42,887 bases of DNA from contig JAAYVN010000033.1 in NCBI GenBank assembly GCA_012517155.1, positions 1 to 42,887 on the forward strand, in the 5' to 3' direction. Made by a program: the position numbers and the translations under genes. This DNA is from Ignavibacteriales bacterium. Its GTDB lineage: Bacteria > Bacteroidota > Ignavibacteria > Ignavibacteriales > Ignavibacteriaceae. Below are positions 7,746 to 16,674 of this stretch, one piece after another. The number at the start of each line of letters is the position of its first letter. Within the stretch, counting starts at the first letter, position 1. Below the pieces are notes generated by a model. It was given only the letters and a program-made list of their open reading frames with translations, was not told the DNA's origin and did no database searches.

Positions 7746-9032
7746 TCAGTACTTCTTCTTTTTCCACAACGCCTTTAACCGCTCTTTAAGATTTTTCTCC
7801 TGTCCTAGCTCTGTCGGTTTATAATACTGAGTTCCTTCAAGTTCCTTGGGAAAGTAGTTTTCTTCTACAAAATGCCCGTCGAAATTATGCGCATACTTAT
7901 AATCCTTTCCATAACCAAACGCCTTCATTAACCCTGTCGGCGCATTGCGTAAATGTAACGGAACTGGATAAAGCGGTTTATTGCGCACATCGGAAAAAGC
8001 CCCCTCCATTGCGGCATAGGATGCATTGCTTTTTGGTGAGGACGCCAGATATGTTACACACTGAGCAAGTATAATCCGCGCTTCGGGCATTCCAATCTGG
8101 TGGATTGCTGAGAAAGCCGCCTCCGCAAGTACAAGCCCGTTCGGTGATGCATTACCAATATCCTCGGAAGCAAGTATTATCAGTCTCCTCGCTATGAACA
8201 GCGGATCTTCTCCCCCGTCCAGCATTCTTGCCATCCAGTATAATGCGGCATCCGGATCACTCCCGCGCACGCTCTTGATAAATGCCGATATTATGTTGTA
8301 ATGCTCTTCCCCCGCTTTGTCATAAATTAAATTCTTTGCCTGTATTACGTTCTCGATTATCTCTTTCGAAATAATGATCTGCTCTTTATCCTGCTCCTGG
8401 ATTACGCATGCCTCCAGTGTGTTAAGCAGAATTCTTGCGTCTCCCCCCGACACATAATAAAGAAATTCCTTGTCGGCGATTTCAATCTCCAGCTTTTTCA
8501 GCTCCTCATCCCTCGAAAGCGCATCGTGAAGAATTTTCTCCAGACAGTTGACGTCCAGTTCGTTTAACTTATAAGTACGCATTCTGGATCTTAGTGCCGG
8601 GATGATCTCGAAGGATGGATTTTCAGTGGTTGCCCCTATCAAAGTAAGTATGCCTGACTCAACAGAATTAAGCAGTGCGTCCTGCTGAGATTTATTGAAC
8701 CTGTGTATCTCATCAATAAATAAAATCGTCCGTTTGTTGTATGCACGGTTCTCTTTGGCTATGGCGATTATTTCCCGTATTTCCTTAACCCCGGAAGAGA
8801 CTGCATTGATCTGGAAAAATTCTGAACGCGTCTTCTCTGCAATAAGTCTGGCAATTGTTGTCTTCCCGGTCCCGGGAGGTCCCCAAAGTGAGAAAGAAGT
8901 TACCGCATCCTTCTCGATCATGAGTCTTATCGGTTTCCCTGTTCCCAGCAGATGTTCCTGTCCGTGAAAATCTTCAAGCTCTTTTGGACGCACTCTTTCT
9001 GCCAGCGGAATAAGGTTTGAATAAACTCCCAT
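7746..9032 (-). CDS. rarA: Replication-associated recombination protein A (RarA/MgsA AAA+ ATPase)
   Basis: RarA is an AAA+ clamp-loader-like ATPase that acts at stalled forks and maintains genome stability. The 428-residue protein carries Walker [10 protein letters not shown] (51-59), Walker [19 protein letters not shown] (about 103-120), sensor 1 [12 protein letters not shown] and sensor 2/arginine-finger region PALRSRMR, then the tetramerising C-terminal MgsA domain with [15 protein letters not shown] and [14 protein letters not shown]. The length is normal. It is the last gene of the minus run starting at metF, four bases after the DivIC-like gene, and is convergent with dprA. Confidence 0.97.
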   Translation of the reverse strand: MGVYSNLIPLAERVRPKELEDFHGQEHLLGTGKPIRLMIEKDAVTSFSLWGPPGTGKTTIARLIAEKTRSEFFQINAVSSGVKEIREIIAIAKENRAYNKRTILFIDEIHRFNKSQQDALLNSVESGILTLIGATTENPSFEIIPALRSRMRTYKLNELDVNCLEKILHDALSRDEELKKLEIEIADKEFLYYVSGGDARILLNTLEACVIQEQDKEQIIISKEIIENVIQAKNLIYDKAGEEHYNIISAFIKSVRGSDPDAALYWMARMLDGGEDPLFIARRLIILASEDIGNASPNGLVLAEAAFSAIHQIGMPEARIILAQCVTYLASSPKSNASYAAMEGAFSDVRNKPLYPVPLHLRNAPTGLMKAFGYGKDYKYAHNFDGHFVEENYFPKELEGTQYYKPTELGQEKNLKERLKALWKKKKY

Positions 9033-9036
9033 CGCT

Positions 9037-9348
9037 CTACTTCTTTTCCACTCTGATTATTCTTTCGTTCGGCCGGCTCATGTTGAACTTCTCTCGTGCT
9101 AGTTTCTCAATTTTGGCAGGCTCTTTCCTCTGCAGCGAATCAATCTCGTTCTCAAGTCTTTTATTCATTTCCCCTATCTCCAGGGTGTCCTTCTCGAGTT
9201 GTTCCTTTTCCCCCTTTACCTTCAGGTATTTGATGTACCCGGACTGATTAAAAACAATAAAGAAAACCGCTATCGCCACGGCAATTATGAAAATTATCAG
9301 AAACCAGGGTTTTCCTTTTTTATCTGTTTTACTTCTTACCGTTGCCAT
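9037..9348 (-). CDS. Septum formation initiator family protein (FtsB/DivIC-like)
   Basis: The 103-residue protein has a short basic N-terminus, one membrane helix (about 17-35) and an extracytoplasmic coiled coil (about 42-78, rich in E, K and L heptads), followed by a conserved-looking EKLAREKFNMSRPNERIIRVE end that matches the DivIC/FtsB signature (AREKFgM-P-E-i). Such proteins bind FtsL and FtsQ and activate septal peptidoglycan synthesis. The start codon overlaps the 3' end of ddl by 20 bp, suggesting translational coupling; pairing with ddl fits a role in wall synthesis and division. Confidence 0.85.
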   Translation of the reverse strand: MATVRSKTDKKGKPWFLIIFIIAVAIAVFFIVFNQSGYIKYLKVKGEKEQLEKDTLEIGEMNKRLENEIDSLQRKEPAKIEKLAREKFNMSRPNERIIRVEKK

Positions 9349-10342
9349 TTAACGAATTTAAAATAATTCTTTCTATTAACTCCGTGAATGATATTCCCGC
9401 AACTTTAGCCATCTTGGGAAGCAGACTGGTTGAGGTCATTCCGGGAAGTGTGTTTACTTCAAAACAGACATAACTCCCATCTGGTCTGAGCTTGAAATCA
9501 ACCCGGCCATAATTCTTGCATCCCAGCGAATTGTAAGCAAGGAGGGCCTGATCCCTGAGTTGATTTGCGGTTTCCCTGGGAATTTCCGCAGGAACAATGT
9601 ACTCGCTCATACCGTGTGTATATTTGCACTCATAATCGTAAAGTTCGTGCTTGGGCTTTATTTCTAGCACCGGAAGCGGTGTTCCGTCCAGTATCCCGAC
9701 TGTAAGTTCCCTGCCGGGTACGAATGTCTCAATAATCGTGGTATCAGAAAAAGAGAAGGAAAAATCCAGAGCTTTTTTAATCTCTTCCGCACGCTTGCAG
9801 ATTGTCAGTCCGAATGTACTCCCCTGATCATTTGGTTTTACAACCGCCGGGTATCCTATCTCTTCTTCAATTCTACTCATAACCTGCTGAAGATCATACT
9901 TCCCCGAAACTATTGTAAATCCATTGTGTACATGAATTCCGTTCTGACGGAAAATAGTTTTGGACATCCCCTTGTCCATTGCCAAAGCACTTGCAAGCAC
10001 TCCCGATCCGGTATATCGGATATCCTGAATTTCCAGCAGTGACTGCAAAGTCCCGTCCTCTCCCCACTTCCCGTGCAACCCGATAAAAGCAAGATCAACA
10101 TCCTTCAGAAAATCCAGTCCCATTGCCGCTGTGTAGTTTTTGTGGGATATTTCTTCCCCCTTGTCCTCTCCAAAATAATCCCCAACGTCAGCGTGCTGCT
10201 TCAATCCGAGCGCAGGATCCACCGGCATTACTTCATGCCCTGATTCATTAAGGGTTTGGTAAATGGATTTCGAAGACAGCTTTGATACCGGTCTTTCCGG
10301 CGAGGCGCCTCCGGTAAACAGCGCTATTTTTAATTTATTCAT
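9329..10342 (-). CDS. ddl: D-alanine--D-alanine ligase
   Basis: Ddl joins two D-alanines with ATP to make the dipeptide end of the peptidoglycan stem. This 337-residue ATP-grasp enzyme shows LFTGGASPERPVS near the N-terminus, GLHGKWGEDGTLQ (about 88-100), YTGSGVLASALAMDKGMSK (about 109-127), KPNDQGSTFGLT (about 169-180), and the C-terminal RVDFKLRPDGS and EVNTLPGMTSTSLLP magnesium/ATP-binding motifs. The usual HGxxGEDG is HGKWGEDG here, as in the family. It lies nine bases after the class II aldolase gene and overlaps the DivIC-like gene by 20 bp. Intact. Confidence 0.97.
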   Translation of the reverse strand: MNKLKIALFTGGASPERPVSKLSSKSIYQTLNESGHEVMPVDPALGLKQHADVGDYFGEDKGEEISHKNYTAAMGLDFLKDVDLAFIGLHGKWGEDGTLQSLLEIQDIRYTGSGVLASALAMDKGMSKTIFRQNGIHVHNGFTIVSGKYDLQQVMSRIEEEIGYPAVVKPNDQGSTFGLTICKRAEEIKKALDFSFSFSDTTIIETFVPGRELTVGILDGTPLPVLEIKPKHELYDYECKYTHGMSEYIVPAEIPRETANQLRDQALLAYNSLGCKNYGRVDFKLRPDGSYVCFEVNTLPGMTSTSLLPKMAKVAGISFTELIERIILNSLNGNGKK

Positions 10343-10351
10343 TTCCGCTCT

Positions 10352-11008
10352 CTAAAATTTATTCTTCTCGTGAAGTTTAATTCCGTAAACTTTTTCCGCT
10401 GCTGAGTATAATTTATTAAGATCTTCTCTGCTCAGCTGCCTTACAGTCCCCAAAGTGCGTGCTATGGTCAGGCTCTGCGCATAGTGTTCAAGTTTTTCCA
10501 TTCTGTAAAATGCCTCTTTCAGGTTTTTGCCCACCGTAACGGCACCGTGATTTTCGAGCAGAAAAACATTTGCAAACTCGATATATTGGGAGAGGCTTTC
10601 TGCCAGTTCATCCGTTGAAGGGGTGGCATAGCGGCATAGCGGTATCCTTCCTATTGTCAGAACCACCTCAGGAAATACCGGGATATCCAGTGTGTTTCCC
10701 GTTGTTGCGAATGCAGTAGCGTGCAGAGGATGGCAATGGATTACTGCGTTAACATCCTTCCGCATTTTATAAATATACCTGTGCATCCTGAACTCGGTCG
10801 ATGCTTTCCCCTGTCCCATTACCAGATTCCCGTCAGGATCGCAGGCTATTATATCCTTTTCCTCGACTTCCCCTTTTGATATTCCGGAACGCGTTATCAG
10901 CAGTACATTCTCTGAAAAACGAACAGATAAATTCCCGTCAGTAGCAGCTGTGAATCCATGCTCATAGACTTTGCGGGAATATTTTTTTAAGTCCGTCTTA
11001 AGCGACAT
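10352..11008 (-). CDS. Class II aldolase/adducin family protein, fuculose-phosphate-aldolase-like
   Basis: This 218-residue protein fits the zinc-dependent class II aldolase family (FucA, AraD, MtnB). The probable zinc ligands are H91 and H93 in IHCHPLHATA and H154 in LENHGAV; E72 in STEFRMHRYIY matches the catalytic glutamate position. GNLSVR (25-30) and ITRSGISKG (38-46) form the phosphate-binding region. Family members split or epimerise sugar phosphates, but the substrate cannot be set by eye; fuculose-1-phosphate is the best guess. Its start overlaps the end of the Gfo/Idh oxidoreductase gene by 22 bp, so the two are probably translated together and may act on the same sugar-derived compound. 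Confidence 0.88.
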   Translation of the reverse strand: MSLKTDLKKYSRKVYEHGFTAATDGNLSVRFSENVLLITRSGISKGEVEEKDIIACDPDGNLVMGQGKASTEFRMHRYIYKMRKDVNAVIHCHPLHATAFATTGNTLDIPVFPEVVLTIGRIPLCRYATPSTDELAESLSQYIEFANVFLLENHGAVTVGKNLKEAFYRMEKLEHYAQSLTIARTLGTVRQLSREDLNKLYSAAEKVYGIKLHEKNKF

Positions 11009-11994
11009 TTGGTTTCCAGCTCCTCCATGAGTTTCATAACCGCCAGTCCGTCTTCTCCCGTAACGGTGGCATCCTGATTTCTCATGAATGAATGATTTAC
11101 ACTTCTCAAAAGTTTATTCTGTTTGTTCCCTCTTTTGCGGAATGCTTTTCTTGCCTCGCCTTCCAGCAGTAATGTCATTTTTGCGGAGTAGGGAAACTTC
11201 CCCGCTATCAGATTATCTATGCTTATCGAGCCTTTGGTACCGGTAAGTTCCAGCCGGTTAAAAGCCCGTGGAGTACAAAACGCAACATTGAAATACCCGT
11301 AATGCCCCTTCTCAAATTTTACTATTCCCGCAGCAAAGTCATCCACCTCGGTTTTATAAATAAGATTCTCATTGCAGCCGTGTATTTCTTTTATCTCTCC
11401 CCCCAGATATCTGAACAGATCAAGCACATGCGGGGCAAGATCCAGCATAGCTCCCCCCCCATATTCTTTTTTATACCTGAAATTATCTCCCGGCAGGAAA
11501 TTAGTTGCAAACTGTCCCTGTATATTCACGAGTGTCCCGATCATTCCCCCCTCTATAATTTCCTTCAACTTCATGGTCAAAGGATGGAACCGGTACACAA
11601 GGTTAACTGCCAGATGCACATTGTGTTCGCGGCATACCCTGACCATCTCCTCGGCTTCCGCAGCGGTCACACTCAGCGGCTTGTCGCACAAAATATGCTT
11701 CCCTGCTTTAGCCGCAAGAATAACCTGCCTGTAATGGTCGGAATTCTTACTGCCTATATACACAGCATCAATTCCTGAACCAAGAAATTCCCGAAAATCC
11801 GAATAATGGTTTGGAATGAAGTATTTCCCCGCAACCGATTTTGCCCTTTGCGGATTACTGCTGTATAACGATTCAACCTTAATCCGTCTTATCAGCAGCA
11901 TATTGGGAATAATAGACTGTTCCGAAAATGATCCAAGCCCCACCACACCCCACTTTAATCGTTTGTTCGTTTTTTTCTTTCGGATTTTTAACAT
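10987..11994 (-). CDS. Gfo/Idh/MocA family NAD(P)-dependent oxidoreductase
   Basis: The 335-residue protein begins with a very basic tail (residues 2-12), then the Rossmann motif WGVVGLGSFSE (about 15-25), a GSKNSDHYRQVILAAKAGKHILCDKPL segment spanning the usual E/D-K-P motif (DKP here), LAVNLVYRFHP and GGGAMLDLAPHVLDLFRYLGG, the conserved GG-x3-D-x3-H pattern holding the catalytic histidine. Such enzymes oxidise or reduce sugars, inositols and related alcohols. It sits eight bases after metF and overlaps the aldolase gene; a two-step sugar pathway with that aldolase is plausible. The exact substrate is unknown. Confidence 0.92.
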   Translation of the reverse strand: MLKIRKKKTNKRLKWGVVGLGSFSEQSIIPNMLLIRRIKVESLYSSNPQRAKSVAGKYFIPNHYSDFREFLGSGIDAVYIGSKNSDHYRQVILAAKAGKHILCDKPLSVTAAEAEEMVRVCREHNVHLAVNLVYRFHPLTMKLKEIIEGGMIGTLVNIQGQFATNFLPGDNFRYKKEYGGGAMLDLAPHVLDLFRYLGGEIKEIHGCNENLIYKTEVDDFAAGIVKFEKGHYGYFNVAFCTPRAFNRLELTGTKGSISIDNLIAGKFPYSAKMTLLLEGEARKAFRKRGNKQNKLLRSVNHSFMRNQDATVTGEDGLAVMKLMEELETKCRLRRT

Positions 11995-12002
11995 GATATT
12001 AT

Positions 12003-12980
12003 TTATTTAGTAACAAAAAAATTGTTCTTGTCTAACTTTAATTTCGCCATGAGTCTTTTTATCGGTGCCGTGTTCTGCATTACGTAAAAATGAATGCTTG
12101 GGGCTCCTTTTTCAAGCAATTCTGTTACCTGTTTTGCTGCCCAGTTAACGCCGATTTCCATAGTGTGTTCCGGACGTGCTTCCATCACCTCGTCAACTAG
12201 TTCATCCGGAATATTGATAAAGAAATTGCGGGGTATATTTGTCAGGTGCGGCTTGATAGTAATTATTTTAAGCCCGGGTATTACCGGCGCCCCGATCCCC
12301 TCAGCTCTGCACATCTCCAGATAGTTGAAATAATGTTTGTTGTCGTAAAACATCTGCGTAACAATATAGTCCGCCCCGGCTTCTATTTTCATCTTTGTGT
12401 ATTTAACGTCGGTCTTTAGGCTTGGAGCTTCAAAGTGCTTTTCCGGATAACCCGAAACCCCGATGCAGAAATTCGTCGGGAAAGCATCCAGCAGATTTTC
12501 CTCTAGATAGTGCCCATTGTTCATTGCCTTGACCTGTTTCACCAGGTCGAGCGCATAGTAATTAGCACTTCTTCCCGCCGGCACCGGTTTAGTAAATCCG
12601 CTGTCGTCTCCTCTTATCGCAAGAATATTCTCTATCCCCAGATAGTTTAATTCAATAAGAAAATCTTCCGTCTCCTCACGGGTGAAATTCTTGCAGAGCA
12701 AATGCGGCACAGCGTCAATATTGTACTTGTTCTGAATTAGCGCGCAGATACCCAGCGTTCCCGGACGCTTTCTTATTACTTTTTTCTTTATTCCGGAACT
12801 TGTTTCCTCATAAATCACTTCCGCCGCATGACTGGTGATGTCGATAAAAGGGGGATTGTACTTCGACAAATCGTCTATTACCTGTAAAATGGATTTCATA
12901 TCCCCCCCTCTTTTCGGAGGGATAATTTCAAAACTGATAAAAGGTTCTTTCGCCTTCTCTAAATGTTCAATAACTTTCAT
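12003..12980 (-). CDS. metF: 5,10-methylenetetrahydrofolate reductase
   Basis: MetF reduces 5,10-methylene-THF to 5-methyl-THF with FAD, feeding methionine synthesis. The 325-residue TIM-barrel protein has the catalytic glutamate motif SFEIIPPKRGG (about 16-26), DITSHAA (about 47-53), NILAIRGDDS (about 117-126), CIGVSGYPEKH (about 172-182), KIEAGADYIVTQMFYDN (about 193-209) and PVIPGLKII (about 232-240). It is slightly longer than the E. coli enzyme through C-terminal additions. First gene of the minus run down to rarA; a -7 element TAAATTTG lies 31 bp upstream. Confidence 0.95.
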   Translation of the reverse strand: MKVIEHLEKAKEPFISFEIIPPKRGGDMKSILQVIDDLSKYNPPFIDITSHAAEVIYEETSSGIKKKVIRKRPGTLGICALIQNKYNIDAVPHLLCKNFTREETEDFLIELNYLGIENILAIRGDDSGFTKPVPAGRSANYYALDLVKQVKAMNNGHYLEENLLDAFPTNFCIGVSGYPEKHFEAPSLKTDVKYTKMKIEAGADYIVTQMFYDNKHYFNYLEMCRAEGIGAPVIPGLKIITIKPHLTNIPRNFFINIPDELVDEVMEARPEHTMEIGVNWAAKQVTELLEKGAPSIHFYVMQNTAPIKRLMAKLKLDKNNFFVTK

Positions 12981-13010
12981 TGGTCTTCATATATTTCTAT
13001 AACGTGATCT

Positions 13011-13018
13011 CAAATTTA
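13011..13018 (-). promoter_or_regulatory. Promoter -7 element for the metF-rarA operon
   Basis: On the minus strand TAAATTTG fits TAnnTTTG exactly, 31 bp before the metF start. I find no TTTG at the right distance upstream, so only the -7 half is supported. Confidence 0.4.
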
Positions 13019-13080
13019 ACAAAATAATAACAAATATCCCTCTTATCCGTTTCCTTGCCGTCAAGCTAAACTCGCTTGTA

Positions 13081-13110
13081 TTGAGAACTCCCCTCAATTT
13101 ATTATATTGG
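13081..13110 (+). promoter_or_regulatory. Promoter of the TPR gene
   Basis: TTG (13081-13083), 19 bp, TATATTGG (13103-13110) is close to TTG-N19/20-TAnnTTTG and ends 26 bp before the ATG. A small inverted repeat TTGAG-N7-CTCAA (13081-13097) overlaps the -33 side and could bind a regulator. Confidence 0.5.
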
Positions 13111-13136
13111 TTTTATAATTTAACCCTTCATGCAAT

Positions 13137-13700
13137 ATGAAAAAAGATGTGCAAAAAGCCGGGCGCTGTTTCGAAGAAGCTGAAAGACTCCTCATGGAAG
13201 GAGTGTACCTTAAAGCCATCAGGCAGTTTACCAAAGCAATATCAATCAATCCCCGCTTCGCCGAAGCACTCTATAACCGTGCACTGGCATACTATTTTTT
13301 GAAAGATTTTAAAAGTGCAATTCCCGACCTCACCGCGGCAATAGAGAGCAATCACTTGTACAAGGATGCATATATGCAAAGAGGCATCTGCTATTTTTCC
13401 CTTTCCGGGTATTCGGATGCCCTCGCTGATTTCAACAAGGCAATAGAACTCGATCCTGCTTCGCTTACCTTATTTGAATTAAGGGGAGTGGTAAAATTTC
13501 ATCTTCGTGATTATGCCGGTGCTGTTTCGGACTATGACGTCGCCCTTTCCAAACCGGGTTATTCAACAGACCTTTATTACTTTCGCGGGAATGCAAATTA
13601 TGAACTTGGCAGACTTGATGAAGCCAGAGCTGATTATCTTCGCGGAATTGAGGTTGGCAGCCGTCTCGCACAACAGGCTTTTGAAGATTTGTTCACATAA
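13137..13700 (+). CDS. Tetratricopeptide repeat protein
   Basis: The 187-residue protein is built almost entirely of 34-residue TPR units: ISINPRFAEALYNRALAYYF, KDFKSAIPDLTAAIESN, DAYMQRGICYFSLSGYSDALADFNKAIELDP, and later FELRGVVKFHLRDYAGAVSDYDVAL and FRGNANYELGRLDEARADYLRGIE. About five repeats are visible. TPR arrays bind partner proteins. There is no signal peptide or membrane segment, so it should be cytoplasmic. It is a single gene with its own promoter, divergent from metF and convergent with the histidine kinase at 13831; a partner cannot be named. Confidence 0.9.
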   Translation: MKKDVQKAGRCFEEAERLLMEGVYLKAIRQFTKAISINPRFAEALYNRALAYYFLKDFKSAIPDLTAAIESNHLYKDAYMQRGICYFSLSGYSDALADFNKAIELDPASLTLFELRGVVKFHLRDYAGAVSDYDVALSKPGYSTDLYYFRGNANYELGRLDEARADYLRGIEVGSRLAQQAFEDLFT

Positions 13701-13830
13701 AACTATTCGCCAAGCACTAATTCTCCCAGCTAACCACTCTGTTATCTTCCTTGTGGCGGATATTTTCACCGTATCGTCCGCTTTCGCAGGCATGTCCATA
13801 TTCTCACCCCACCGCAGGAATTAATTCATT

Positions 13831-16074
13831 TTATGCCATCGGCAATTCAAGTGTAAAGGTTGTCCCTTCCCCTACGTGACTTGTGAAATCAAGTTTCCCT
13901 CTAATCATTTCGGTACATTTCTTAGAGATCGCTAATCCAAGTCCGCACCCCTCAAATCCCCTTCCAATTCCTTCGCTAACCTGGCGGAAAGGTTCCCATA
14001 TAATTTCCTGCTTTTCTTCAGGAATTCCGACACCGGTATCTTTAACGCTAATTATTCCCTTCCCGTTTTCCTTTTGTACGCTTACTTCAATACTTCCGCT
14101 TCTGGTAAACTTCACCGCATTTTTTAACAGATTATTCAACACTTCCTTTACATGCTTCAGGTCTGTTAAACAGAAAAGATTATCATGCCCGTCATTATAA
14201 ATCAGTTCAATCCCCTTTGTCCGGGCTTGTGATGTAAACTCTTTAATCGACTCAACTACTACTGGAATAATATCACTGCTTTCCAACTTGGCGCTTTTCT
14301 CCTCAGCCTCAATTTTAGAGAACACCAGAATGTTATTCAGTGTCTCAAGAAGCCTTAACCCGCTTTCATTAATTGTTGTCGCCATTCCGTACAACTCAGA
14401 ACCAGTCCGGAGATAGTCCTGAAGTATCTCCGAGTAGCCCAATATCCCTATTAATGGTGTCCGGAGTTCGTGACTCATATTCGCAAAGAAGTACGACTTC
14501 ACCCTGTTCATCTCTTCAGCTTTGACTTTTGCAGCAAGCAGCTCATCCAGCATAGCCTTCTTTTCACTTATATCTTCCTTAATCGCTATAAAATTAACTA
14601 TCTCCCCTTTTTCATTCTTGACCGGTGTGATAATCGCATTTTCCAAATATAGCTCACCGTTCTTTTTCTTGTTCCGGAATTCCCCTTGCCACACTTTCCC
14701 CGAAAGAATAGTATTCCAAAGCTCCTTATAAAACTTCTCATCCTGATGCCCTGATTGAAGAAACTTCGGATTTTTCCCTCTGACTTCTTCAAATGAGTAT
14801 CCCGTGATCTTTGTAAAAAATGGATTTACATACTCAATGTTTCCTTCCGGATCGGTTATGATCATGCATACTGAACTTTGATCTACGGCTTGACTTAGTT
14901 TGAAAATCTCCGCTTCGGTTTTTTTCCTTTCGGTTATATCCTCATTTGTTACGATAATCCCTATGATCTCATTTCTTGAGTTTATTACAGGTAAGGCAGA
15001 GTTCAGAATTATTTTTTTGCTTCCGTCAAAACATTCGATTGCTATCTCTTCTCTTAAGGAGATTTCCCTTTTTGTAACCGCTCTTGCTGCTCCCCATTCT
15101 TCCGCTTCAATCCTTTTTCCCGAATCCAGCCACCAACCCTTATACTCATTGTAATCGTCTATCCCTACGTGTTTTATACCTCCCCATATTTTCTGCCCTT
15201 CGGGATTAGCATGTTGTATATTCCCTTCTTTATCCAGTATCCACAAACCTACCGGTATTATATTCAGAATATGTGATAATAGCTTTGTTTGATCATGAAG
15301 CTGCTTTTCATAGTTTTTTCTCTCGGTGATGTCGAACATATAACCGGTGATTTGCTGCAGATTTCCCTTCTCATCAAAAATCCCAACCACATTCTCCACA
15401 ACCGTAACAGGCGCTCCGTCTTTTGCTTTGAGCAGAGTCTCTCTGTTTGCTAATTTATTTTTGTCTTTAAGTTCCTCCAGAAATGAGGTCCTGTCCACTT
15501 CTTCAAAATAAAATATTCGCGCATTAAGTCCCTTAAGTTCTTCAACAGTGTTATAACGCAACATTTGAGCAAAGGCATTATTACAATAAATAATCTCCCC
15601 GTCCGGTGTCGTTATATAATCTCCTGTCAGATCTTCGTCAAGAAAACTTCGTGATCTTATCTCAGTTTCAGCCAGTAATCTTTTCCTTCTTCTTCTTTCC
15701 ATTGCATAGTTGATTGCTCTTGATAGTGTGAATTTATCAAGGTGCGATTTGGGAATTATATCAATTCCCTCTTTCAGCAGTTCCTCATTCTCTTCTTCCG
15801 ATCCGCATTTATCGCAAAGTATAATGACTTCACACTTTTCCGACATACTCTTTATTTTCCTGGCTTCCTCAACTAATCCTCCCTCTTGCCATTTCAATCC
15901 GGCTATCAACACATCCGGAATATAGTTTGCCAGATGCACGAAGGCTTCATCCGGCCTTTCCACGTGAAAATAGTGAGCATTCTTGTATTTCGATATTTCT
16001 AATAATCCCTTTAATACTTCCGCATCTTTCTTTTTCTCTTCTATATATAAAATTGTGTTTACTTCTTTATTCAT
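13831..16074 (-). CDS. Soluble histidine kinase with degenerate receiver and three PAS domains
   Basis: The 747-residue protein has no membrane segment. Residues 1-130 have a receiver-like fold (ILYIEEKKKDAEVL, then DVLIAGLKWQEGG, and IIPKSHLD), but the phospho-acceptor aspartate position reads Gly (IAGL), so it cannot be phosphorylated in the normal way. PAS/PAC units follow at about 145-255, 268-390 and 393-515, each ending in a DITERK/DISEKK motif. The kinase core has FFANMSHELRTPL with the phosphorylated H535, N box LLKNAVKFT, G1 DTGVGIP and G2 GCGLGLAI. The lone receiver at 16143 lies upstream by 68 bp and is its likely partner. Confidence 0.93.
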   Translation of the reverse strand: MNKEVNTILYIEEKKKDAEVLKGLLEISKYKNAHYFHVERPDEAFVHLANYIPDVLIAGLKWQEGGLVEEARKIKSMSEKCEVIILCDKCGSEEENEELLKEGIDIIPKSHLDKFTLSRAINYAMERRRRKRLLAETEIRSRSFLDEDLTGDYITTPDGEIIYCNNAFAQMLRYNTVEELKGLNARIFYFEEVDRTSFLEELKDKNKLANRETLLKAKDGAPVTVVENVVGIFDEKGNLQQITGYMFDITERKNYEKQLHDQTKLLSHILNIIPVGLWILDKEGNIQHANPEGQKIWGGIKHVGIDDYNEYKGWWLDSGKRIEAEEWGAARAVTKREISLREEIAIECFDGSKKIILNSALPVINSRNEIIGIIVTNEDITERKKTEAEIFKLSQAVDQSSVCMIITDPEGNIEYVNPFFTKITGYSFEEVRGKNPKFLQSGHQDEKFYKELWNTILSGKVWQGEFRNKKKNGELYLENAIITPVKNEKGEIVNFIAIKEDISEKKAMLDELLAAKVKAEEMNRVKSYFFANMSHELRTPLIGILGYSEILQDYLRTGSELYGMATTINESGLRLLETLNNILVFSKIEAEEKSAKLESSDIIPVVVESIKEFTSQARTKGIELIYNDGHDNLFCLTDLKHVKEVLNNLLKNAVKFTRSGSIEVSVQKENGKGIISVKDTGVGIPEEKQEIIWEPFRQVSEGIGRGFEGCGLGLAISKKCTEMIRGKLDFTSHVGEGTTFTLELPMA

Positions 16075-16142
16075 TATAATACTGCGTGCTTTCCATCGGA
16101 ATCCTCATTTTGTCTTTCTTTCCTTGTTTAATGATCCATTTG

Positions 16143-16520
16143 TTAATTGTCTGAATTTAGAAATGAATGAATTTTTGACGGGAGACTATTGTACATTTCT
16201 TTTTTGTTTACAAATGCATCAGCTCCGGAAGAAAAAGACTCGATTTTGTAATCAGCCCCATCAAGAATAGTGAGTACAATAATTTTTATGTCGGGATTAT
16301 TTTTTTTAAGTATCCGGGTAAGTTCAAAACCATTTATACCGGGCAGCCCGACATCAACGATTGCAATCGTGGGATTTATTTTTGGTACTTGTCCTATTGC
16401 ATCTTCTCCGCTCGCGGCAAGGAATATTTCAAAATCCGGCAGCAATGCACTTAGCCACTCGGCCAGGGACATTCTCAGGTTATGATGGTCTTCAACTATT
16501 AGTAGGGTTTTATTCGTCAT
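16143..16520 (-). CDS. Single-domain response regulator (receiver only)
   Basis: The 125-residue protein is one CheY-like receiver domain: acidic pair E10/D11 in LIVEDHH, phospho-acceptor D56 in AIVDVGLPG, the conserved Thr in IIVLTIL and Lys in FVNKKEM. No output domain follows. It may pass phosphate between the kinases here or act by protein contact. It is followed by the pseudo-receiver histidine kinase (68-bp gap) and preceded by a 154-bp gap with an 18-bp inverted repeat. Confidence 0.92.
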   Translation of the reverse strand: MTNKTLLIVEDHHNLRMSLAEWLSALLPDFEIFLAASGEDAIGQVPKINPTIAIVDVGLPGINGFELTRILKKNNPDIKIIVLTILDGADYKIESFSSGADAFVNKKEMYNSLPSKIHSFLNSDN

Positions 16521-16570
16521 AAATTTTTCAAATTGTTAATGTAAAAATAGTTTTGTGAAAAAAGGAAGTT

Positions 16571-16588
16571 TGTAAGGTAATCCTTACA
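16571..16588. promoter_or_regulatory. Inverted repeat TGTAAGG-TAAT-CCTTACA, candidate operator
   Basis: Perfect 7-bp arms with a 4-bp spacer, 51-68 bp upstream of the lone receiver gene's start (minus strand). The size and spacing suit a dimeric helix-turn-helix regulator; the NarL-type regulator encoded next door (16675-17325) is an obvious candidate. A second small palindrome TTACGTAA lies at 16647-16654. Confidence 0.45.
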
Positions 16589-16674
16589 TCTTTTGTAGGG
16601 GAAGTTTGACTATTTTTGGAAAGATTCCGTCTTTTGGAAGGTTGTTTTACGTAATATTATTGGGTGTGGTTTGT

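Noticed and set aside
13465-13824. Short frames around the end of the TPR gene and in the 130-bp gap to the histidine kinase
   Set aside because: They overlap the TPR coding region or lack a ribosome-binding site and any motif; the gap itself shows nothing convincing.
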